Assembly (NCBI GenBank): GCA_041748175.1
Contig: JBGTDU010000137.1
Location: 1-25,588 of the forward strand
Length of the DNA stretch: 25,588 bases
Origin: JAHEJB01 sp041748175
Lineage (GTDB): Bacteria > Bacteroidota > Rhodothermia > Rhodothermales > Rubricoccaceae
Direction of reading: 5' to 3'
Each line of letters starts with the position of its first letter. Position 1 is the stretch's first letter. A program made the position numbers and the translations under genes. Below the pieces are notes generated by a model. That model was given only the letters and a program-made list of their open reading frames with translations, did not search any database and was not told the DNA's origin. Shown here one piece after another: positions 15,914 to 21,469 of this stretch.

Positions 15914-16187
15914 TTCCGGTTTCACCTCCTGCCTGGCCCAGCGACGATCTGCCCAGCCGTCGTCCGTTGTGCCCACAATTCTCAATTAACCGGCCTCGAT
16001 GTCCAGCGGCGGCACCTGCGCCTACGTTTGATCGATGCCAGGTCCGCCGACGATTTCATCTTCGGCGGGCTATTTGATTTCTCAAACACCCCGCGCGTGT
16101 GGTAAAGAATCGTAACGTCCGGGGTAGAATCGGCAGCGGAGAGCGCCGCCTCGGCGGTTCATTCCCCATCGTCATCGGTCGTCAGGA
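15914..16187. other. Intergenic region between the small membrane protein and the kynureninase-like gene
   Basis: About 270 bases. It contains an AGGAGG on the minus strand (15925-15930), and small imperfect hairpins such as CCGCCGA/TCGGCGG around 16046-16071 and CCGCC/GGCGG around 16146-16157, none followed by a T run in the right direction. An open plus-strand frame of 82 codons here has no ribosome binding site or recognisable content and I do not call it. Confidence 0.4.
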
Positions 16188-17426
16188 TCACGTCACCGGG
16201 CCCGTTGCCTCACGGCGCTTCCCACGGAGGTAATCGCCTGCCCGCTGGCCCTCGACAATCACATCGAAGGCGCGATCTATCTCTTCCGCCGTATTCCAGA
16301 CAAAGGGGGCGAGGCGGAGGTAGCGGTCCTGTCGGCTGTCCGTGAAGATGGACTCGGCTTTCAGCCACTCGCAGAGCGCTCCTGCGTTGTCCGCTTCGAG
16401 GATGATCATCGCTCCTCGGCTTTCCGCCTCGCGCGGCGAACGGAGGGTTAGACCGGCGGCATCGGCTCGGCGGATGGCCAGCTCCGTTTTAGCCAGGGAG
16501 TCCGTGCGTACCTCGTCGATCCCGACACTTTTTATGACGCGCAGCCCTTCTACCGCGTGGTAGAGTGAGGCTATCGCGGTCGTCCCTCGCATGAACCGGC
16601 GCCTCACTTCAGGATGCGGCAGTGGGGTGGAATTGAAGTTGAACGGTTCCGCGTCGCCAAGCCATCCCGAGACGGCGGGGGTTAGATCCAGACCTTCTCG
16701 AACATAGAGGTAGGCATTCCCTGACGAACCGCATGCTTCTTTAAGCAAACCGCCGAAGTACGCATCCGCACCAATGTGTCCAGCATCAATGGGGTAGGAG
16801 CCGGTGGCGTGGTAGCCATCTACTGCGAATAACGCGTCGTAAAGATGAGCGGTGTTGGCGATGGTTCGGAGCGCGTTGTCGGTCAGTTTCTCGCCGGTCG
16901 TAAAGCCGACGTGGCTGACAAACACCCAGGCCGTTCTATCCGAGATCGCATCGCACACCGCGTCTACATCAACAAAGGCATCTTCGCCAAGCGGAACGCA
17001 CCGGGCGTGAAAACCGCGCAGCGTCGCCCATTGCCGAACGGAGTGCTGCACGGACGGAAACTCGGCCTCGGTGAATATGACTTCGTTGCGGCCATGTGCG
17101 AAGGGTTCCGGTGCGGAAAGCAGCCCCTGCACGGCGGCGTGGGCGTTGGGCTGCATAATGCAGGTACCACTCGGCGCCCCGAGCATCGGCGCGATGAACG
17201 CATCGCCTAGGTATTCGGGAAGGTTCCACCAACCGACCTCGTCGCCCGACTCCGGCAGCCAATGATTCGGAACGCTGTTCCAGGCGTCGACGCCACGCTC
17301 CTTCCAATCCTCGACAAACCGCTCCATCATCGTGGGCACCGTCTTCGGCATCAGCCCGTGGGTGAACGCCCGTAGCTCAACGGCGGGAGGGTCAGGGAGA
17401 AAGAAGTGGTCGCGGAGGTCCAGCAC
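16188..17426 (-). CDS. Kynureninase-like PLP enzyme (class V aminotransferase fold)
   Basis: PLP-dependent enzyme of 412 residues, the length of bacterial kynureninases. Motifs: MQPNAHAAVQGLLSA, EAEFPSVQHSVRQW, WVFVSHVGFTTGEK, the cofactor Asp in LFAVDGYHATGSYPID, the Schiff-base Lys in GGLLKEACGSSGNAYLYVREGL (about residue 229), SGWLGDAEPFNFN, and FMRGTTAIASLYHAVEGLRVI. These match the kynureninase branch best, but the entry motif FLGNSLG expected in true kynureninases and the GCHYKYLN-type lysine motif are not seen. The substrate may therefore differ (kynurenine, a cysteine derivative, or another amino acid). The start is GTG 17426. The frame stays open further upstream with coding-like content but without a start codon. 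No other tryptophan-catabolism gene is nearby. Confidence 0.8.
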   Translation of the reverse strand: MLDLRDHFFLPDPPAVELRAFTHGLMPKTVPTMMERFVEDWKERGVDAWNSVPNHWLPESGDEVGWWNLPEYLGDAFIAPMLGAPSGTCIMQPNAHAAVQGLLSAPEPFAHGRNEVIFTEAEFPSVQHSVRQWATLRGFHARCVPLGEDAFVDVDAVCDAISDRTAWVFVSHVGFTTGEKLTDNALRTIANTAHLYDALFAVDGYHATGSYPIDAGHIGADAYFGGLLKEACGSSGNAYLYVREGLDLTPAVSGWLGDAEPFNFNSTPLPHPEVRRRFMRGTTAIASLYHAVEGLRVIKSVGIDEVRTDSLAKTELAIRRADAAGLTLRSPREAESRGAMIILEADNAGALCEWLKAESIFTDSRQDRYLRLAPFVWNTAEEIDRAFDVIVEGQRAGDYLRGKRREATGPVT

Positions 17427-17522
17427 GTCGTGTGGATGAATGCTGTATGCAAGAGGATGAACGCCGAAGGACCCGCCTTCAGAACTCCGAAATCTACGTC
17501 CACCCTCCGTCGTGTTCTCTCA

Positions 17523-17560
17523 AACGCAAAATGGGCGTCCGCTTCACGACGAACGCCCAT
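17523..17560 (-). terminator. Intrinsic terminator of the rplU-rpmA operon
   Basis: A perfect 8-base-pair stem ATGGGCGT (17531-17538) with ACGCCCAT (17553-17560) lies 24 bases past the rpmA stop. On the minus strand it is followed by TTTGCGTTTG. Confidence 0.65.
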
Positions 17561-17583
17561 ACAGTTTGGAACCACGTAATAGA

Positions 17584-17841
17584 CTACGCCTCCGCATCCA
17601 CGTGGACGAACTTCCGGCCTTCCTTGCCCTTCGCGAACCGAACGCGCCCTTGGGAGGTGGCGAAAAGCGTGTCGTCGTTGCCTCGGCCCACATTCGTGCC
17701 GGGGTGAAACTTGGTGCCGCGCTGGCGCACGATGATGGACCCGGCGGGCACAACGGTGCCACCGAAGACCTTCACGCCGAGCATTTGCGGGTTGGAATCA
17801 CGTCCGTTCTTTGTCGAGCCGACGCCTTTCTTATGTGCCAT
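17584..17841 (-). CDS. rpmA: 50S ribosomal protein bL27
   Basis: Large-subunit ribosomal protein near the peptidyl-transferase centre. At 85 residues it is normal. It begins MAHKKGVGSTKNGRDSN, the canonical N-terminus that reaches into the tRNA site, without the extension that is cleaved in Firmicutes, and continues with GVKVFGGTVVPAGSIIVRQRGTKFHPG and GRDDTLFA-like GRGNDDTLFA. It lies 32 bases after rplU, the usual rplU-rpmA order, and is followed by a terminator. Confidence 0.98.
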   Translation of the reverse strand: MAHKKGVGSTKNGRDSNPQMLGVKVFGGTVVPAGSIIVRQRGTKFHPGTNVGRGNDDTLFATSQGRVRFAKGKEGRKFVHVDAEA

Positions 17842-17873
17842 GATTCAGGATGGATTTGCGTGCGATGGTGGCG

Positions 17874-18242
17874 TTATGCAGCCTCTTCCACAGGGGTTTC
17901 CTCTTTCTTCCGGGTGGCGCGCTTTTTCTTCGCGGCCCCGAGGCTGTCGATGGAAATCCGTGTATAGGGCTGGCGGTGGCCGTTCTTGACTTTATAGCCC
18001 TTGCGGCGCTTCTTCTTGAAGACGATGATCTTGTCGCCTTTGACGTGGTCGAGGACTTTGGCCGACACCGAGGCACCGTCTACCAAAGGCGCTCCAACTT
18101 TCACGTCGCCGTCGCCGGATGTGAGGAGCACACGGTCGAACGTGACGGTGTCGCCGATTGCGGCTTCGAGGCGGGGGACATACAGCTTCAGGTCCTTGGT
18201 GACCTTGTACTGTTTCCCGCCTATTTCAACGATGGCGTACAT
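17874..18242 (-). CDS. rplU: 50S ribosomal protein bL21
   Basis: Large-subunit ribosomal protein of 122 residues from ATG 18242. The start MYAIVEIGGKQYKV is the standard bL21 N-terminus, so the longer open frame up to 18356 is not used. FKKKRRKGYKVKNGHRQPYTRISI is the conserved 23S rRNA-binding part, followed by a tail rich in Lys, Arg and Glu (AAKKKRATRKKEETPVEEAA) of about 20 residues that exceeds the minimal bL21 length. The 5' leader before it could hold an autoregulatory element but I cannot define one. Confidence 0.97.
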   Translation of the reverse strand: MYAIVEIGGKQYKVTKDLKLYVPRLEAAIGDTVTFDRVLLTSGDGDVKVGAPLVDGASVSAKVLDHVKGDKIIVFKKKRRKGYKVKNGHRQPYTRISIDSLGAAKKKRATRKKEETPVEEAA

Positions 18243-18516
18243 GGGTTGCGGGCTTGAGGATCCTCCGCGCTGGCGTTCTCGCTCTGAGATGGCCTGCGGA
18301 GGAGCGCAGTGGATGAATCGAGACGCAAAGCTACGGAGGTGCAGGCTGACCGCCAATCAAGGAGACTTCAAAATGCCAAGAGTTGCAGGTTGCGGCTCGG
18401 AATGCATAGGGTTCGGCGCATGGCAACGCGCCATAGGAAGGTCACGAGTAGGAGGCGCGGCGCAATCGCCAAGCACTCCCTAACTTCAGCCGTCGACTTT
18501 CACCGCTGAACGTTCC
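18243..18516. other. Divergent intergenic region between rplU and the FAH-family gene
   Basis: This 274-base gap must contain the promoters of rplU (minus strand) and the FAH gene (plus strand). GGAGG lies about 20 bases before the rplU start on the minus strand, too far for a normal ribosome binding site. I see no consensus promoter pair, riboswitch or reading frame that I can support. Confidence 0.4.
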
Positions 18517-19182
18517 ATGACCATCTCCCTCCCATCCGGCGAAGTCATTCGCCCCGGCAAGATCCTGTGCATTGGCCGCAACTACGCGGAGCACGTTCGT
18601 GAGATGGGCGATGTGGCCGATCTGCCCACAGAGCCGGTCGTATTCCTGAAGCCATCCACGGCACTCGTGTTCGGTGGCGGGACGGTCGTGCTGCCGCGAC
18701 AATCGACGGACATCCACCACGAGCTGGAGGTGGTTGTGGTCATTGGGGAAGGCGGACGCCACGTCTCCGAAGCTGACGCGCTGAATCACGTGGCAGCCTA
18801 CGCGCTTGGGCTCGATCTCACCGCCCGCGATCTCCAGGCAAAGTCAAAGGCCAACAAAGGGCCGTGGAGCATCGCCAAGGGGTTCGACACGTTTGCGCCA
18901 CTTGGCCCGCTAACTGCGCCTTCTGAGATCGCCGATCCTCAGAACCTCACCATCGAACTGAAGGTGAACGGTGACGTGCGGCAGCGCGGAACAACGGATC
19001 ACATGATCTTCCCCGTCACAAAGTTGATTAGCTATCTGTCCTCAGTCTTCACGCTCGAAACGGGCGACTTGATCTACACGGGCACTCCCGAAGGCGTTGG
19101 GCCTATCCACGACGGCGATGTGCTGGAAGCAACGGGAACGGGAATGCAGCCGCTGAAGGTTACCGTTTGGCGCGAGGGGTAA
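18517..19182 (+). CDS. Fumarylacetoacetate hydrolase family protein (FAHD1/YcgM-like)
   Basis: Single-domain FAH-fold enzyme of 221 residues. Members split acylpyruvates or act as oxaloacetate decarboxylase/tautomerase; the precise substrate cannot be read here. Motifs: KILCIGRNYAEHVREM, PVVFLKPSTALV, the metal ligands HHELEVVVVIG (Glu about 69 and 71) and LGLDLTARDLQ (Asp about 100), KGFDTFAPLGP, MIFPVTKLISYLS, and DLIYTGTPEGVGPI. It is the short form (without the extra N-terminal domain of fumarylacetoacetase), like human FAHD1 and E. coli YcgM. It stands alone; no tyrosine or aromatic degradation genes are near it. Start ATG 18517 fits the family N-terminus. Confidence 0.92.
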   Translation: MTISLPSGEVIRPGKILCIGRNYAEHVREMGDVADLPTEPVVFLKPSTALVFGGGTVVLPRQSTDIHHELEVVVVIGEGGRHVSEADALNHVAAYALGLDLTARDLQAKSKANKGPWSIAKGFDTFAPLGPLTAPSEIADPQNLTIELKVNGDVRQRGTTDHMIFPVTKLISYLSSVFTLETGDLIYTGTPEGVGPIHDGDVLEATGTGMQPLKVTVWREG

Positions 19183-19204
19183 GTCGCCCTGTGACGCGGA
19201 GCCA

Positions 19205-19420
19205 TCAGTTGCGGTTGAAGAAAGCGTCCGGCAAGCGGCCGCGGTCGCCTGCGAAAAAGGCGTCCGCCTTGCTCCAGACGTGTACTTGACGGCAATACGG
19301 GCACGGCACGGAGCAATTTTCGATCGTGTTTGTAGGCTCTTCGAACGAAGCTCGATCCATCGTGAAACCGGTGGGCACGTCTTTGCCGGTGGACGGGCAC
19401 TTGATTAATAGATCCGGCAT
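19205..19420 (-). CDS. Small cysteine-containing protein of unknown function
   Basis: A 71-codon gene from ATG 19420 converging on the FAH gene. The sequence has a Cys in IKCPSTGKDVPTG and a CPYC pair followed by HVWSKADAF. The pattern (CP.TGK..PTG near the start and CP.C...H.W...DA near the end) is that of a widespread family of small hypothetical proteins that could bind zinc with three Cys and one His. The frame is open up to 19537, but the extra 39 residues are unlike the family. No function is known to me. Confidence 0.7.
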   Translation of the reverse strand: MPDLLIKCPSTGKDVPTGFTMDRASFEEPTNTIENCSVPCPYCRQVHVWSKADAFFAGDRGRLPDAFFNRN

Positions 19421-19706
19421 GGCTGCGTTTTCGGATACACGGCGTGGTAGGAATACCGACAGGGCTTCCCCGTTTGGGGTCGGCTCTGCCCAAGCGTCGA
19501 CGAGTTTCAAGCTACGGGCACGGGACTGGCGCCGCATCGTTTCTCGGCAATGGCCGGACGGGCGGAAGCGCGACCGCGTTGATCGGGCGGATTCAGGTTG
19601 TGGATCTCCTCATTGTGATTTCAGAGGTCGAACTTCGTCCGGCTGGTTCGTTACGTTCGGCATCGCATATTGAGCGCGTAAGTTTCGCGGTCCGCCCTCG
19701 CCCACC

Positions 19707-20069
19707 ATGCAACTCGACGCCTACCGCGCATATTGCCTCTCGAAGCCGGGCGCGTGGGAAGACCTTCCCTTTGGGCCTGACACGCTTGTGTTCAAGGTGA
19801 TGAACAAGATGTTCTCAGCGGTTGGACTGGATAGGCATCCGCCGGAAGTCAGCCTGAAGTGCGACCCCGAACGCATCCCGGAGTTGCGCGAAGCCTACGA
19901 CGGCATCCACACCGGGCCGTACATGAACACGAATCACTGGAACTTTGTGGACCTTCAAAACGACGTACCGACGGAGCTCATCCTCGAACTCGTCGACCAT
20001 TCCTACGCGCTTGTTGTGAAGGGGATGAAAAAGGCAGACCGCGACAAACTTACGGCGCAATCGAATTAA
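19707..20069 (+). CDS. MmcQ/YjbR family protein
   Basis: A 120-residue protein of the MmcQ/YjbR family (double-wing, DNA-binding-like fold). Typical features are YCLSKPGAWEDLPFGPDTLVFKV, EVSLKCDPERIPELREAYDGIHTGPYMNTNHWNFV and VPTELILELVDHSYALVVKGM near the C-terminus. The role is not established; members have been suggested to bind DNA or to act in gene regulation. The 169 bases before it (19538-19706) hold no other feature. It lies 43 bases before the SOD gene in the same direction. Confidence 0.85.
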   Translation: MQLDAYRAYCLSKPGAWEDLPFGPDTLVFKVMNKMFSAVGLDRHPPEVSLKCDPERIPELREAYDGIHTGPYMNTNHWNFVDLQNDVPTELILELVDHSYALVVKGMKKADRDKLTAQSN

Positions 20070-20112
20070 ACTGCGGTTCGCCCAATCGCTCCAATTCCCC
20101 CTTCGCTGAGCC

Positions 20113-20751
20113 ATGATTATCCGCACCTGTTTACTACTTGCCGTGCTTCTGTTGTTTTCTTTCCTTGCATCGGGATGCGGCAACAACGAAGAGCCTGCGG
20201 ATGATACCAACGGAGATTCGGCGGATGAGTTGGACTCACGTGCGGGAGGTCTCGCCGATGGGGTGGAGCCACGCCCACTCGTCATTCAGGCCAGAGCGAC
20301 GATTGAGCCACTTGGAGATTCCGGACTGAGCGGGACCATCACGTTCGCACCCACGGATCTCGGCATGCAGGTCTCGTACATCCTTGACGGGCTTCCGGTG
20401 GGCGTCCACGGGATCCATGTTCACGAAAACGGATCGTGCGCCGAGGGTGAGGACGGCACGGCAGGAGGCGCAGCGGGTGGGCACTTCAACCCGGATAGCA
20501 CCTCGCACGGTGCTCCGAACCTTTCGGCCGCGCAACGGCACGTGGGCGATTTCGGAAACCTGCACTCGCTTTCGGAGGGCGTTGCGATTGGGTCGTTCAA
20601 CGCGAGCGTGGCGCAATTCGACGGGCCGAACAGCATAGTGGGCAAGGCATTGGTCATTCACGCAGGCCCGGACGACTTTTCCACCCAGCCTAGCGGAGAC
20701 TCGGGCGCGCGAATCGGTTGCGGTGTAATCACGCCCGCGGAGGCCTCCTAA
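20113..20751 (+). CDS. sodC: Lipoprotein Cu/Zn superoxide dismutase
   Basis: Converts superoxide to peroxide and oxygen outside the cytoplasm. It is 212 residues. The N-terminus is a lipoprotein signal (CLLLAVLLLFSFLASGC, lipobox LASGC, Cys about 22), followed by an acidic linker rich in Asp/Glu/Gly of about 35 residues. The SOD domain has the copper ligands in HGIHVHENGSC (about residues 102 and 104), the bridging and zinc His in GGHFNPDSTSHG and RHVGDFGNL (with zinc Asp), and VIHAGPDDF. The Cys pair in GSC and IGCGVI would form the conserved disulfide. All key residues are present. Confidence 0.95.
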   Translation: MIIRTCLLLAVLLLFSFLASGCGNNEEPADDTNGDSADELDSRAGGLADGVEPRPLVIQARATIEPLGDSGLSGTITFAPTDLGMQVSYILDGLPVGVHGIHVHENGSCAEGEDGTAGGAAGGHFNPDSTSHGAPNLSAAQRHVGDFGNLHSLSEGVAIGSFNASVAQFDGPNSIVGKALVIHAGPDDFSTQPSGDSGARIGCGVITPAEAS

Positions 20752-20834
20752 TCGTTCGCCCGCTTCAAGGCTGCCCTTCGCCGTCGCAGCACTGGACGTT
20801 ACTTTTCTTTCCACCCAGCTATCTCTCATCCACT

Positions 20835-21281
20835 GTGCTGCGCTGTCTTGTCTTCCTCGGTTCAATGTGCACGCTCGTGGCGTGCAGCTCCTCGGGTGAG
20901 TCAGTTGAGTTCGAAGACCTTTGCCACGTTGAAAACAGCGATCGCGTTGTGGCAACGACCGGCTACCTGAACGCAGGCGATCATGACATTCCCTGCCGCG
21001 AGACTGGCGGAAGTCTGGAGTGCATGATGGAGTTCGCTGCCTCGCCGGAGGACACATCGTTTGTTTCCGCGTACGTTCGTAGTGGAGAGGGGCAGAATCA
21101 GGTCTCGCCGCCGTCCGTGCCCGGGAGTCCGTTTCTCCTGAGAGCCCGCGACGGCGAACCACTCAACTCGGGCGACCTCATTCGGCTCACCGGCCTTGCC
21201 TATGTTCAGGATGCAACCGATTCGACCGAAGCAGTCTGCGCGTTTCGTGAGGTCAGATCGATTGAGCGGGTTGAAGGCTGA
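20835..21281 (+). CDS. Small lipoprotein of unknown function
   Basis: The preferred start is GTG 20835, which gives a 148-residue protein with a lipoprotein signal peptide (VLRCLVFLGSMCTLVAC, lipobox LVAC, Cys about 17). The frame is open further back to 20718 inside the sodC gene, but that part has no signal character. The mature part is hydrophilic with four further Cys (in LCHVEN, PCRETGG, LECMMEF and AVCAFRE), so it could hold two disulfides, and predicted beta strands toward the end (DLIRLTGLAYVQD, AVCAFREVRSIERVEG). No family recognised. It follows sodC closely and may share its transcript. Confidence 0.65.
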   Translation: MLRCLVFLGSMCTLVACSSSGESVEFEDLCHVENSDRVVATTGYLNAGDHDIPCRETGGSLECMMEFAASPEDTSFVSAYVRSGEGQNQVSPPSVPGSPFLLRARDGEPLNSGDLIRLTGLAYVQDATDSTEAVCAFREVRSIERVEG

Positions 21282-21469
21282 GCGCGATGGCTAGTTCCGC
21301 GGGCCGCGTATATATTGAACATTCGTGTGCCGACGAGCCGACGATGACTGCTCAGCTTATTCTGGTGACGGTCGGGCCTGATGCGACTGATAGCAGCTGA
21401 CAGCGGACCGAAGACGGCGACCCGAAATCCGAAATCAAAAATTCCACGTTCGGAATTCCTCATTTAATC
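21282..21469. repeat. Intergenic region with short heptamer-like repeats before mutS
   Basis: This gap carries two kinds of imperfect short repeats: near 21382-21404 a GACTGATAGCAGCTGACAGC-type stretch (GCTGA-like units), and near 21421-21460 CCGAAAT repeated in direct tandem followed by AATTCC and its mirror GGAATTCC. Such degenerate seven-base units recur between genes in several bacterial groups, but I cannot check the genome. A TATATATTGAAC stretch at 21309-21320 may belong to the mutS promoter. No reading frame is called here. Confidence 0.4.

Noticed and set aside
15857..16105. 82-codon plus-strand frame in the gap right of the small membrane protein
   Set aside because: No ribosome binding site, no motif, and it overlaps the start of the minus-strand gene.
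18243..18356. 38-residue N-terminal extension of bL21
   Set aside because: The internal ATG gives the exact conserved start MYAIVEIGGKQYKV; the extension has no counterpart in the family.
20236..21162. Minus-strand open frame of 308 codons opposite sodC and the lipoprotein gene
   Set aside because: Arg/Ser-rich translation and overlap with sodC, whose metal ligands are all intact on the other strand.
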